DNA of 33,448 nt from CAZTZY01 sp964617765 (lineage in GTDB: Bacteria; Pseudomonadota; Gammaproteobacteria; Pseudomonadales; DT-91), in the NCBI GenBank assembly GCA_964617765.1, contig CAZTZY010000022.1, positions 1-33,448 of the forward strand, in the 5' to 3' direction. How positions within the stretch are numbered: position 1 is the first letter of the stretch; each line of letters starts with the position of its first letter. Position numbers and translations under genes: made by a program. Below the pieces are notes generated by a model. It was not told the origin of the DNA. It searched no databases and worked only from the letters and a program-made list of their open reading frames with translations. Below are positions 1 through 8,970 of the stretch, one piece after another.

Positions 1-20
1 ATATAATTTTAATAGCAATG

Positions 21-37
21 ATGACAAAAATATGACA
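21..37 (-). promoter_or_regulatory. Candidate Pho box for a gene beyond the left edge
   Basis: Two ATGACA cores begin at 21 and 32, exactly 11 bp apart; on the minus strand they read TGTCAT, the PhoB half-site. The orientation points leftwards, so the controlled gene starts before base 1. The -10 region is A/T-rich but a poor match. It matches the geometry of the other Pho boxes in this window. Confidence 0.6.
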
Positions 38-170
38 TCAATATTTTCAAGAAATGGGTTGTTGATTGGGGGATAGTATTCTAAAGTAATCGAAATTGCT
101 TGAAACAATGGCGTTTCATTAATTGCAAACAACTATACTGCAACATCAAAAATGAGCGAGAGCTGACATC

Positions 171-584
171 ATGAAAACAGAGAAAAAACTTGAAAAACTT
201 GTTAGATCCACCGAAAAAAAATTAAAGAAGGCTCTGGAAAAAGAAAAAAAATCAGCTGGCAGAATAAAGTGGGCACAAGAAAAAGCCATTGAATCCGCTA
301 CCGCACTCAAAAAAGCACAAGCGGCTTTCGATGAGGCTAATATCGCGTTAAAGGCAGATCAGCTTGCAGCCAAAGCTAAAAAAACAGCCAATACTGTGGC
401 GAAAAGCAGCGCACCTAAAAAAACAGCAACAAAACCAGCAACAAAATCGACGACAACGGCTAAAAAACCGGCCGCAAAATCAGCACCGACTAAAATCGCG
501 GTAAAAGCACCTGCCAAAAAAGCCACTCCGGCAAAAACTGCAACCAAACCGGTGGTTATTACTCAACCCAAAACAGCGGGATAA
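171..584 (+). CDS. Lysine/alanine-rich histone H1-like (AlgP-like) protein
   Basis: A 137-residue, strongly basic protein. The N-terminal 65 residues look like a charged helix rich in Lys, Glu and Ala. The rest is a low-complexity tail of Lys, Ala, Thr and Pro with repeated AAK, TKP and KPA-type units, as in bacterial histone H1-like proteins and the C-terminal tail of Pseudomonas AlgP. Such tails bind DNA non-specifically, so a nucleoid role is plausible, but composition alone drives this call. There is no signal peptide or membrane segment. The start has only a weak purine-rich stretch upstream. It is convergent with the chemoreceptor gene; an imperfect inverted repeat at 616-687 separates them. 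A function in transcription or chromosome organisation is inference. Confidence 0.6.
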   Translation: MKTEKKLEKLVRSTEKKLKKALEKEKKSAGRIKWAQEKAIESATALKKAQAAFDEANIALKADQLAAKAKKTANTVAKSSAPKKTATKPATKSTTTAKKPAAKSAPTKIAVKAPAKKATPAKTATKPVVITQPKTAG

Positions 585-615
585 ATACACGATCAACACC
601 TGACCTAAAAGATAA

Positions 616-687
616 AAGTCACTCAGGCTCTATTGATTCACCTTGATAGTATCCCCTTGAGAGTGCCCGATAGAGCCCAGGTGACTT
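616..687. repeat. Imperfect inverted repeat between convergent genes
   Basis: The arms at 616-633 and 670-687 match at 15 of 18 positions as reverse complements, with a 36-nt loop. It lies between the histone-like gene and the chemoreceptor gene, which converge. There is no long T tract on either side, so a Rho-independent terminator is not certain; a transcript-end structure is the simplest reading. Confidence 0.55.
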
Positions 688-721
688 GCAAGTTGCATCA
701 TAAGCAGGCCAAAAATCAACC

Positions 722-2518
722 TCAGTTGGTCTTAAAAAAATCTACCACTTGATTCAGATGGTGAATCTTGTTTTCTATATCCAGGGCTATTCCCGTCAAA
801 TCCCTGGAAGCCAGTTCATTGGATTTTGTCGCCTGATCAATTTGTGATAACGCAGCACTGATTTGTACAATCCCTTCAGCCTGCTCTTTTGAGGCAAGTG
901 TAATATCATACATTTGTTGCGCCGTCTGATTAATGACCGGCATCATCGATTCAAGTACATTCCCTGCATGTTTTGCTATAGATGTACCTTCAGCAGCCAG
1001 GCTCTCGATTTCCTTTGCACTTTGCTGCGAATGTTCGGCTAGTTTTCTGACTTCTGCCGCCACCACGGCAAAGCCTTTACCCTCTTCCCCTGCCCTTGCT
1101 GCTTCAATGGAAGCATTCAATGCCAATAAATTGGTTTGGTACGCTATTTCATGAATGACGGCGGTCTTCTTGACAATATTATTCATGAAATCAACCATGG
1201 ATTTAACAGCATTACTACTCTCCTTGGCTTTTATCTCGGATTGCATGGCTGATTCATTGGCAATATTGGCCATATTGGCATTCTGTTTAACCGTCGCGGA
1301 AATCTCTTCTAACGAAACTGATGTTTCTTCCACTGAGGAAGCCTGCTGGCTAACCGCACTGGCAAACGAATCAGCTGTCAGGTTCACTTCCCTGGTTGAT
1401 GCCGCCAATGTATCAGAAATATCTTTTACATCGACAATCACCTGATGCAGGCGATCAAGAAAATCATTCAATGATTTTGCAGTTTGACCAATTTCACTTC
1501 TGCCAATATGTGGAATCCTTCGGGTAAGGTCGCCATCCCCAGCCCTTAAATCATCAACCGCCATCATCATATTTTTAACAGGCCGGGTAATCGAACGACC
1601 AATGAAGAACAGGATTAACGATAACACTACGGTAATAATCACCGAGGCAGAATAATAAATAATATCTGCGCGCTTATTCAACACAGATTGCTGATCAATA
1701 TTATTATAAAAAACTTCATCTTTTACCGCAGATAAATCCATTGCCAATGGATTCAGCAGAATATAGTTTTCCTCAAGTTTCTGTTTTAATACAGCGCTTT
1801 TTTGCGAGTGCTCTGCCATTAAAGCCGTTGCATTCAAATAAACATCCAGGGCCTGCCGGATTTTCTCTTTTTGTGCAGATGCCAGTTTTACCGTATCCAG
1901 TTCATCCAGAAAAAACATTTTTTGTTCATGCATTTTAGCCGTTAAATCTTTCGATGTCTGGATAGAAAATAGATAGCTCTCTTTATTCAACATGTGCAAC
2001 AGATGAATCATTAATCCGGGTTGTTGTACATCACCCAACAACACCTCCAATGCAGAAGCTGATTGGTTTAATGTTACCCAACTCCCTTCCTCCTGCTGAA
2101 ACCCAATCATTTTTTCCTGCTTCACATAATCATCCATCACCATTTTATAAGACCAAGCGGCATTATTTAATGACAGCGCCGCCGGGTTTTCTTCATCCCC
2201 CAATAGATCGGCCATGGTGTTAACACCCTTGAGAATATCGTTGATCTGAATATAGAAATTACTCAAATCGTTAGGATCATTATCACCAACAAACGCCAAC
2301 TGCGCCTCACGCGCATACAATATACCCAGGTTTATTTTTGATAATGCCAACTGCAAAGCATCATTATCATATTGATGTCGGGTCGATTCTTCCCTTAATG
2401 CAGTATTTAAATAATAAATACTGGCATTCATAAGGATGCCTACCAATAAAACACCCGAAAGCATCAGCATTTTATGGATAATTTTCAGGTTTTTAAAAAA
2501 AGCGAAAAAGAAAGTCAT
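722..2518 (-). CDS. Methyl-accepting chemotaxis protein
   Basis: A 598-residue chemoreceptor. Transmembrane helices are at about 14-36 and 286-308, flanking a 250-residue, mostly helical periplasmic sensor that I cannot assign to a ligand. A HAMP segment follows at about 308-362 (with a DGDLTRRI-type motif), then the methyl-accepting domain. The highly conserved CheA/CheW-binding tip is at about 458-495, with AYQTNLLALNASIEAARAG and the following GKGFAVVAAEVRKLAE. The C terminus has no CheR-binding pentapeptide. It signals to the flagellar motor through CheA/CheW at the inner membrane. It sits between the histone-like gene and ppk in a phosphorus-related island, so phosphate or polyphosphate-linked taxis is conceivable, but no Pho box was seen in the 203 bp separating it from ppk. 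Confidence 0.93.
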   Translation of the reverse strand: MTFFFAFFKNLKIIHKMLMLSGVLLVGILMNASIYYLNTALREESTRHQYDNDALQLALSKINLGILYAREAQLAFVGDNDPNDLSNFYIQINDILKGVNTMADLLGDEENPAALSLNNAAWSYKMVMDDYVKQEKMIGFQQEEGSWVTLNQSASALEVLLGDVQQPGLMIHLLHMLNKESYLFSIQTSKDLTAKMHEQKMFFLDELDTVKLASAQKEKIRQALDVYLNATALMAEHSQKSAVLKQKLEENYILLNPLAMDLSAVKDEVFYNNIDQQSVLNKRADIIYYSASVIITVVLSLILFFIGRSITRPVKNMMMAVDDLRAGDGDLTRRIPHIGRSEIGQTAKSLNDFLDRLHQVIVDVKDISDTLAASTREVNLTADSFASAVSQQASSVEETSVSLEEISATVKQNANMANIANESAMQSEIKAKESSNAVKSMVDFMNNIVKKTAVIHEIAYQTNLLALNASIEAARAGEEGKGFAVVAAEVRKLAEHSQQSAKEIESLAAEGTSIAKHAGNVLESMMPVINQTAQQMYDITLASKEQAEGIVQISAALSQIDQATKSNELASRDLTGIALDIENKIHHLNQVVDFFKTN

Positions 2519-2721
2519 GGCACACCAGCAACATTATTGATCAATAGCAATGTATCCATTAACGCACATGGATATTTTGCTTAAATGACAATTCAGTGAA
2601 TTACTTAAATATAATGTGCGGATATATCAACAGCATTTTTCATAAAAAAACACCGTCTCTGTGGTTGATATATGGTTCAGATATGATTGAGATAATGAGC
2701 AGGGGACGCGATCAAAAAAAA

Positions 2722-4842
2722 TTAATTGTGTTTTTTCTCGAGCTGTTTTACCCAGCGACGACGCAAGCGATCGACAGCCATGGGTAATTCACCGGTTTCC
2801 AGATACTGATGTATCACTAATTGTGAACGTAACTTTATCCTGGATTTATATTGCCTGATCCGGTTGGACTGTTCGGCATCAATCACTCTAGCCTTGACGT
2901 TATCACACCACTGGATATCCAGAATATCCTGTAAGCACTTTTGCATTTTTGCATCGTAAATAGGCGTAGTGACTTCCACTCTTGAATCGAGATTTCTGGC
3001 CATTAAATCTGCTGAAGAAATATAATATTTAGGCTTGCCATCATTGTAAAAAACATAAACCCGCGCATGTTCAAGAAAGTTATCAACGATACTGATCACT
3101 TCGATATGTTCAGATAAATGTTCAATACCCGGAATCAGCGAGCACATGCCACGACAAATTATGCGCACCCTGACACCAGCCTCATTACATTCATATAACA
3201 ACTTTATAATGGAGGAATCAACAAGATTGTTACACTTGATAGTAATAGCCGCTGCCAAGCCATTTTTGGCATTGCTGATTTCATTTTTTATCAATTTTTC
3301 AATGCCATCACGTGCCGAATGTGGAGATACCAAAATGTGCTTATAATCATGGCGCTTAAAGTTGAACGCAATAAAATCAAACACCTTGACAACATCGCTA
3401 CCCATTTCCTGATTGTAAGTTAGCAAACTAAAATCAGTATAAATAGCGGAAGTCTTTTCATTAAAATTGCCAGTACCGATATGGGTGTAATATTTCAATA
3501 CCTGATTTTCTTCACGCGCAATCAAAATCAATTTGGCATGCACTTTAAGACCGGGTACCCCGTAAATCACGTTGACGCCACCCTCACTCAACTGGGTAGC
3601 CCAATCTATATTGGCGGCCTCATCAAAACGTGCCTGCAATTCAACAACTACAGTCACATCCTTGTAATTTCGTTTGGCATTTAACAAGGCATCAACCACA
3701 CGGGAATTCTTGGCCACACGGTATAAGCTGATGTGAATACTTTTTACTGCCGGGTCAATCGCAGCTGTTTTCAACAAATCAATGATGGTATTAAAACTGT
3801 GGTAAGGGTAATGCAGCAGGATATCTTTTTTACGAATTGCAGAAAAAATATTATTACTGGCACCACTCAATTCCGGCACAGGCAATACAGTGAGTTTTTT
3901 CACCTGCAGGTTAGGTTTTCCGACTGAGGGAAAATCCATAAAGTCTTTGGCATTATGATAACGGCTACCCGCCATGACACTATCATATTTTGTGAGTTTT
4001 AAAGCTTTGACCAGATATTCAAACAGGTCATCTGGCATATCACTGTCGTAAACCAGTCGTTCCGGATCGGCTTTCTGGCGTTTCTTCAGCGACATGACCA
4101 TTTTTTTTACCAGACTTTGATTCACGCCGACATCCATTTCAAGTTCAGCATCCAGGGTAATCTTGAAGGTATATGCCTGTGCTTCTTTTATCTCTATGAC
4201 ACCGCGAAAGGTTTTAGGTAGGCAATGACGAATAATATTATCCAGGACAATAAAAACCTTGCCCTTGCCGCCTTTTTTATGGGGAATCTGGATGAAGCGC
4301 GGTAGTCTTTCAGTAGGGATATCAATGACCGCATAACGCACCTGTTTTTCCCCGGTGACTATTTTTGCTGCCAGATAAATATAACCATCAGTCACGCGCG
4401 GAAAAGGCTTTCCCGTTTCCAGTAACACTGGATCAAGCTCTGGCAATACTGCCTTATCAAAATATTGTTCTACATAACTGGCCTGCTCTTTATCGAGCTG
4501 GCTTTCATTGATCAGGTAAATATGCTGTTTATTAAGCGCACTCAGCACATCGAGAAAAACACGATCAAACTGTTTTTGCAATGACTTGGTACGTTCCTGA
4601 ATTTTTTCCAGTAAATCATTAAAGCGTTCCTGAGTTTCTGTTTTAGCAGCAAACGCCGCCAGACGGCTGACATCCGCCACGCGTACCCGGTAAAACTCAT
4701 CCATGTTATTGGAAAAAATACCCAGATAATGCAATCGTTGCAATACTGGACTATCCTTGCTGGCAGCCTCCTGCAGCACACGCTCGTTAAAGGATAACCA
4801 GCTAAGTTCCTTGTCAATATATTGCAAATTACTCTCATGCAT
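2722..4842 (-). CDS. ppk1: Polyphosphate kinase 1
   Basis: A 706-residue PPK1, the usual family length. It reversibly polymerises the gamma-phosphate of ATP into polyphosphate. The domains follow the family order: helical N domain, head domain, and two phospholipase-D-like C domains. The autophosphorylated histidine is His435 in the KVHAKLILI motif and the second conserved histidine is His592 in FLEHARVYVF, at the same numbers as in E. coli PPK. The IGTGNFNEKT motif is also intact, so the enzyme should be active. The start gives a typical N terminus (SNLQYIDKELSWLSFNERV). It is divergent from ppx, with 242 bp between starts; that region holds a near-symmetrical Pho-box-like repeat that could serve both genes. 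Confidence 0.97.
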   Translation of the reverse strand: MHESNLQYIDKELSWLSFNERVLQEAASKDSPVLQRLHYLGIFSNNMDEFYRVRVADVSRLAAFAAKTETQERFNDLLEKIQERTKSLQKQFDRVFLDVLSALNKQHIYLINESQLDKEQASYVEQYFDKAVLPELDPVLLETGKPFPRVTDGYIYLAAKIVTGEKQVRYAVIDIPTERLPRFIQIPHKKGGKGKVFIVLDNIIRHCLPKTFRGVIEIKEAQAYTFKITLDAELEMDVGVNQSLVKKMVMSLKKRQKADPERLVYDSDMPDDLFEYLVKALKLTKYDSVMAGSRYHNAKDFMDFPSVGKPNLQVKKLTVLPVPELSGASNNIFSAIRKKDILLHYPYHSFNTIIDLLKTAAIDPAVKSIHISLYRVAKNSRVVDALLNAKRNYKDVTVVVELQARFDEAANIDWATQLSEGGVNVIYGVPGLKVHAKLILIAREENQVLKYYTHIGTGNFNEKTSAIYTDFSLLTYNQEMGSDVVKVFDFIAFNFKRHDYKHILVSPHSARDGIEKLIKNEISNAKNGLAAAITIKCNNLVDSSIIKLLYECNEAGVRVRIICRGMCSLIPGIEHLSEHIEVISIVDNFLEHARVYVFYNDGKPKYYISSADLMARNLDSRVEVTTPIYDAKMQKCLQDILDIQWCDNVKARVIDAEQSNRIRQYKSRIKLRSQLVIHQYLETGELPMAVDRLRRRWVKQLEKKHN

Positions 4843-4995
4843 ACAAATGCACTCTCATGATAAACAGTTATCTAACATATATACAATTCTGTATGTAATG
4901 GCACAGGCATCACTGAAAATCTTCATCCACAGGAATTGTATCGGTAACCGCAAATGTAGCTATAATGAAAAACATAGAAATATAAGAACATTAAA

Positions 4996-5028
4996 TTGTT
5001 ACAATTTTGTTACAATCCGGCTTATAGG
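4996..5028. promoter_or_regulatory. Pho-box-like repeat in the ppk-ppx divergent promoter
   Basis: Two TTGTTACAAT units begin at 4996 and 5007, 11 bp apart. The unit TTGTTACAA reads TTGTAACAA on the other strand, so PhoB could in principle act towards either gene. Towards ppx, a -10-like TATAGG lies at 5023-5028. Towards ppk, a TTATAT is present near 4985-4980. The cores deviate from TGTCAT, so this is weaker than the other sites. Confidence 0.5.
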
Positions 5029-5084
5029 CATTACAGTATAGAACGCCCTACATATAAAACACCAACAATTAAAGACAGGCTAAA

Positions 5085-6584
5085 GTGACTACACCAACAA
5101 CCGACAATACCTTTGCTGCACTCGATCTGGGTTCCAACTCCTTCCATTTACTGATTGCCCGCTTTGAGAATAACAAGCTTGTTGTAATTGATCGCCACAA
5201 GGAAAACGTACGTATGGCTTCGGGCTTGCGCAGTGATGGTACTCTGTCAAAGGTTACCATGGATCGCGCGCTGGCCAGCCTGGCTCGTTTCGCAGAACGC
5301 TTGCGTTCCACACCCAACGCGCATTTACGTGTAGTGGGTACCAATACACTGCGCAAAGCCACCAATACACACAGCTTTCTGGAACGCGCCGAAGATATCC
5401 TGCAATCGCCGATTGATATCATCAGTGGCATCGAGGAAGCCCGCCTGATTTACCTCGGCGTGGCCAACGACCTGGCACCGGAATCCGGCAAACGTCTGGT
5501 TGTGGATATAGGCGGTGGCTCCACAGAACTGGTCATTGGCCAGCAAACCCCTGAACAACTGGAGAGTTTATATATAGGCTGTGTCAGCCATTCTGAACGT
5601 TTTTTCCCGGAAGGCATTATCAATGCTAACGCCTACTATCAAGCAGTGATTGCTGCACAGGCTGAAATCCAGTGGGTAAGTAATGAGTTCTCGCATCACC
5701 ACTGGCATGAAGCCGTTGGCTCCTCGGGCACCATTCGCACTATTGAAAAAATGCTGTATGAAATGGGTTTGGCACCCAACCATACTATTACACTCCATGG
5801 CATCCATGAATTATCAAACAAGCTATGTACTTTTACGCATTGTGACGATATTGACCTGGTGGGGCTTAGCGACGAACGCCGCAACGTGCTTCCTGGTGGA
5901 TTAGCCGTGTTACATGCCATATTCCTTGAGCTCGGCATTGATGAAATGCACGTATCGGCCAATGCCATCCGTGAAGGCATTGTGTTAGACCTGGCGGGTC
6001 GTTTCCACAACCATGACAAACGCGAAGAAACGGTTGAATACCTTATGCAGCAATATCATGTCGACAGGAGACAGGTAACCCGTGTACAACAACTGGCACA
6101 TCTATTATTAGTAACATTGCAGGAAGAATTTGCCGACAATTACGCCAGCGTAAAACGCACACTGGACTGGGCAATTTGCCTGCATGAAATCGGCCTGTCG
6201 ATTTCCCATAACGGCTACCAGAAACACAGTGCCTATTTATTATTGCATAGCGACATGCCCGGCTTCTCGCGACAAGAACAAAAACTGTTAAGTTTTCTAG
6301 TGCTTAATCATCGCCGCAAGCTGAAACCGCTACAAGAAACCTATGGCTTTGATCCTGACTGGCGACTCGTACAAATCTTGCGCCTCGCCTTTCTGTTCAA
6401 CCGCCGTCGTGATGATAACAATATACCGCCAGTGCTTGGCATCAAACTCAGTGAAAAATCAGTGCGGTTACAAATCAGCAAACACTGGCTGGATGAACAT
6501 CCACTGACCAGCGAAGACCTGAAAACAGAACAGCGTTACATGAAAAGCCTGGATATCGAAATGATCATTGAAAAGAAATCCTGA
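5085..6584 (+). CDS. ppx: Exopolyphosphatase (Ppx/GppA family)
   Basis: A 499-residue Ppx/GppA phosphatase that hydrolyses terminal phosphates from polyphosphate, and possibly pppGpp. The ASKHA actin-like fold motifs are present: ALDLGSNSFHLLIARF near the N terminus, VGTNTLRKATN, the conserved glutamate segment ISGIEEARLIYLGV, the phosphate loop LVVDIGGGSTELVIG and VGSSGTIRTIE. The C-terminal half is the HD-like helical domain seen in long Ppx proteins. The start is GTG at 5085, with a modest AGACAGG-like ribosome site upstream; no better ATG fits the conserved N terminus. It is divergent from ppk, so synthesis and breakdown of polyphosphate are linked. A Ppx rather than GppA role is favoured by length and the ppk neighbour. 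Confidence 0.93.
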   Translation: MTTPTTDNTFAALDLGSNSFHLLIARFENNKLVVIDRHKENVRMASGLRSDGTLSKVTMDRALASLARFAERLRSTPNAHLRVVGTNTLRKATNTHSFLERAEDILQSPIDIISGIEEARLIYLGVANDLAPESGKRLVVDIGGGSTELVIGQQTPEQLESLYIGCVSHSERFFPEGIINANAYYQAVIAAQAEIQWVSNEFSHHHWHEAVGSSGTIRTIEKMLYEMGLAPNHTITLHGIHELSNKLCTFTHCDDIDLVGLSDERRNVLPGGLAVLHAIFLELGIDEMHVSANAIREGIVLDLAGRFHNHDKREETVEYLMQQYHVDRRQVTRVQQLAHLLLVTLQEEFADNYASVKRTLDWAICLHEIGLSISHNGYQKHSAYLLLHSDMPGFSRQEQKLLSFLVLNHRRKLKPLQETYGFDPDWRLVQILRLAFLFNRRRDDNNIPPVLGIKLSEKSVRLQISKHWLDEHPLTSEDLKTEQRYMKSLDIEMIIEKKS

Positions 6585-6638
6585 ATTACCAGCCTTGCCT
6601 AACATTAAATTGATTTTATTTCGCTAAATACCCCTTTT

Positions 6639-6671
6639 CGTCACAGAGCCGTCATTTTTGACCGTAATACT
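6639..6671 (+). promoter_or_regulatory. Pho box and -10 of the EAL gene
   Basis: Cores CGTCAC (6639-6644) and CGTCAT (6650-6655) are 11 bp apart. A -10-like AATACT begins at 6666, exactly 10 nt after the second core, the same geometry as the other sites. The start codon follows at 6708. Confidence 0.7.
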
Positions 6672-6707
6672 ATCCCTTGATGATAGAACTAACAGGTGGA
6701 ATTGACG

Positions 6708-7976
6708 ATGAACAGCATGTTGCAACACACATCCATTTTAAGGCTCGGCAAAGAACAACAATCACAACTGTCTTTATCTGTCATTGGAAAAGAGTTATTG
6801 GCAATTTTTGAAAAACAGTCCTTAACACCGGTTTTCCAACCAATCATTGATTTAAAAAATCGTAGCATCTTTGCCCATGAAGCCTTGATCCGCGGCCCCA
6901 AAAATTCATGCCTACATAATCCGTTAAATCTTTTACAGGCTGCAGAAGAACATGATTGCCTGTTTGAAATAGACTGGCTTGCGCGATTACTATCAATACA
7001 CAGCTTTCAGCACCAGAGGGCTGAATCGTTATTATTCCTCAATGTTACCGTCAATACGCTTATGCAGAAATCCCATAAAAGCGGTATTACACTGGAATAC
7101 CTGCAGTTATTAGGCGTGCCGATTGAACAGGTTGTGATCGAAATCACCGAACTACAACCCGTAGAAGATTTTCGCGCTTTTGTAGATTCTGTAGACCATT
7201 ATCGCAAAATGGGCTTCAAGGTTGCGATTGATGATTTGGGTGCCGGGTATAACGGCTTGCGTATATGGTCAGAAATACGTCCCGACTTTGTTAAAATTGA
7301 TCATCACTTTATCAGTGATATTCATCTTGATACCGATAAATTACGCTTTATGGAAACCATTTGTGCATTAGCCAAAAACCTGGGCACCCAAATTGTCGCT
7401 GAAGGCATTGAAAGTTATGGTGAACTGGTCACACTGGAAAATCTTGATGTGGATTATGTGCAAGGTTATCTTTTTAAACGGCCACATGAATTCATCAATA
7501 ACAAACTGGACTTTATCTGGCCTGCATTGAACAGCAAATCACTCCAGCCTGTTACCTGCCAAACAGCACAACATATTCTACAGGAAGTATTCGCCACCGA
7601 TTTGCATTGCAACATGATGGATGTGGCCCGCTTCTTTCTGGCAAATCCGGAAATTTCCTTTGTACCTGTGGTCGACGAAGACATTATCTATGGCATGATC
7701 TGGCGTGAAACCATCATGAGCCACATCGTCAAAGCCTTTGAGTATTGTGCCAGCCCAAGTCGAACCTTGAATACAGTGATAGATACTGAAGTCATTACTA
7801 TACCAATGGAAACGTCGCTGTATGACATCGCTAAAATACTCACCAGCAATCATTCCGGCAAGCACACTTCGGTCTTTATCATCACTGATAAAGGTTACTA
7901 TAAAGGCTGTGGCCAACAAAAAGAGGTATTGGCAAAATTAATTGCACAACCGCCACTGCTTGCAAACGCCTCCTGA
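6708..7976 (+). CDS. EAL-domain cyclic-di-GMP phosphodiesterase with CBS-like C terminus
   Basis: A 422-residue cytoplasmic protein. The ribosome site AGGTGGA at 6694-6700 fixes the start at ATG 6708 rather than the in-frame GTG at 6696. The EAL domain covers about residues 30-265: HEALIRGP, the Mg-binding Asn in LNVTVN, the Glu in IEITE, DDLGAGYNGL with both aspartates, VKIDHHF, AEGIES and VQGYLF. The catalytic residues I can check are all present, so it probably cleaves cyclic-di-GMP, although loop 6 (DDLGAGYNG) departs from DDFGTGYSS. The C-terminal 150 residues resemble a degenerate pair of CBS modules, which often bind nucleotides. There is no membrane segment. The Pho box upstream suggests lowered cyclic-di-GMP under phosphate starvation. 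Confidence 0.9.
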   Translation: MNSMLQHTSILRLGKEQQSQLSLSVIGKELLAIFEKQSLTPVFQPIIDLKNRSIFAHEALIRGPKNSCLHNPLNLLQAAEEHDCLFEIDWLARLLSIHSFQHQRAESLLFLNVTVNTLMQKSHKSGITLEYLQLLGVPIEQVVIEITELQPVEDFRAFVDSVDHYRKMGFKVAIDDLGAGYNGLRIWSEIRPDFVKIDHHFISDIHLDTDKLRFMETICALAKNLGTQIVAEGIESYGELVTLENLDVDYVQGYLFKRPHEFINNKLDFIWPALNSKSLQPVTCQTAQHILQEVFATDLHCNMMDVARFFLANPEISFVPVVDEDIIYGMIWRETIMSHIVKAFEYCASPSRTLNTVIDTEVITIPMETSLYDIAKILTSNHSGKHTSVFIITDKGYYKGCGQQKEVLAKLIAQPPLLANAS

Positions 7977-7996
7977 AAAACAACCAGGATTTATTA

Positions 7997-8030
7997 CTGT
8001 CATTAAATCGTCATCATTTATTGCCATTAT
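7997..8030 (+). promoter_or_regulatory. Pho box and -10 of the PlcP-like gene
   Basis: Cores TGTCAT (7998-8003) and CGTCAT (8009-8014) are 11 bp apart. A -10-like CATTAT at 8025-8030 starts 10 nt after the second core. The gene's start codon is at 8063. Confidence 0.75.
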
Positions 8031-8062
8031 TTTTATTATTCTCATACGAAAGGTAATAAAAA

Positions 8063-8869
8063 ATGGCCATTGCAATGAAGCCTCATTCCCTCTCTGTAAG
8101 AACCGCCTGGATTTCCGATGTGCATCTGGGTCATAAGGATTGCAAGGCAGAATATCTGATAGAGTTCCTCGATACCGTGCGTTGTGAAAAACTCTATCTC
8201 GTCGGTGATATTATTGACATATGGTCACTGAGCAAAAGCTTTCACTGGCCTGCAGTACATAGCCAGGTAATTCGCAAGGTTATCGACAAGGCACGGGAAG
8301 GCTGTCAGGTTATCTATATACCCGGCAATCATGATTGCACTTTCAGGGAATATGTCCGCGAAAGTTTTGGCTCTGTAGAAGTACATGACAGCCATATTCA
8401 CACCACCAAAGAAGGTAAACGCTTTCTGGTAGTGCATGGCGATGAACTGGATAGTGTTATCCGTTTCAATGCACTGGCCAGGTTTATCGGTGACCACGCC
8501 TATGATTTTTTATTATTTCTAAATCGCTGGATCAATGTTATCCGAAAACATACCGGGCATAACTATTGGTCATTGGCAGGATACATAAAATCGCGAATAG
8601 GCAATGCCAAAAGTGCAATTGATACTTATGAGCGGGCAGCTATGGAACTGGCTAAAAAGAACGGTTTTGATGGGATTATCTGCGGTCATATCCATCACCC
8701 TAACATACGCACTGAAGATAATATCCATTATTTCAATGATGGTGACTGGATAGAAAACTGCACCGCCATGGTAGAAACGCGCGAGGGTAAATTTGAAATC
8801 ATTCACTGGAGTGAGCAGATTAAATATCAGCAACAACTGGAATTAATTCCCTTGAAAATGGCCAGCTAA
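8063..8869 (+). CDS. plcP: PlcP-like metallophosphoesterase (phospholipase C type)
   Basis: A 268-residue calcineurin-like phosphoesterase. All metal-binding blocks are present: SDVHLG near residue 15, VGDIIDIW, GNHD, VHGDELD and GHIHHPNIR. LpxH enzymes have GNRD and are usually about 240 residues. The GNHD motif, the segment HNYWSLAGYIKSRIGNAK and the ending NDGDWIENCTAMVE fit the PlcP group, which is often annotated as UDP-2,3-diacylglucosamine diphosphatase. PlcP removes phosphorylated head groups from membrane phospholipids during phosphate starvation, giving diacylglycerol. The ribosome site AAGGT at 8050-8054 fits ATG 8063. A Pho box lies upstream, and the next gene makes a phosphorus-free lipid. 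LpxH-like activity cannot be excluded from sequence alone. Confidence 0.82.
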   Translation: MAIAMKPHSLSVRTAWISDVHLGHKDCKAEYLIEFLDTVRCEKLYLVGDIIDIWSLSKSFHWPAVHSQVIRKVIDKAREGCQVIYIPGNHDCTFREYVRESFGSVEVHDSHIHTTKEGKRFLVVHGDELDSVIRFNALARFIGDHAYDFLLFLNRWINVIRKHTGHNYWSLAGYIKSRIGNAKSAIDTYERAAMELAKKNGFDGIICGHIHHPNIRTEDNIHYFNDGDWIENCTAMVETREGKFEIIHWSEQIKYQQQLELIPLKMAS

Positions 8870-8883
8870 AATCTGTTTTCTTA

Positions 8884-8917
8884 TTGTCACAAAATCGTCT
8901 TGCCTGATACACAAGAT
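8884..8917 (+). promoter_or_regulatory. Pho box of the OlsF-like gene
   Basis: Cores TGTCAC (8885-8890) and CGTCTT (8896-8901) are 11 bp apart; the second is imperfect. The -10 position has CAAGAT, a fair match, and TGATAC lies slightly closer. This gives the acyltransferase gene its own promoter in addition to possible read-through from plcP. Confidence 0.55.
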
Positions 8918-8970
8918 TGCAACAAACCCGCTGTAAATTGTTTATCTGGAATGACTAACAGGTGACTTAT

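Noticed and set aside
2596..2787. 63-codon plus-strand open frame overlapping the end of ppk
   Set aside because: Overlaps the ppk coding end on the opposite strand; no ribosome site or family features.
4757..5041. 94-codon plus-strand open frame across the ppk-ppx divergent region
   Set aside because: Overlaps the ppk start and the promoter of ppx; no recognisable protein features.
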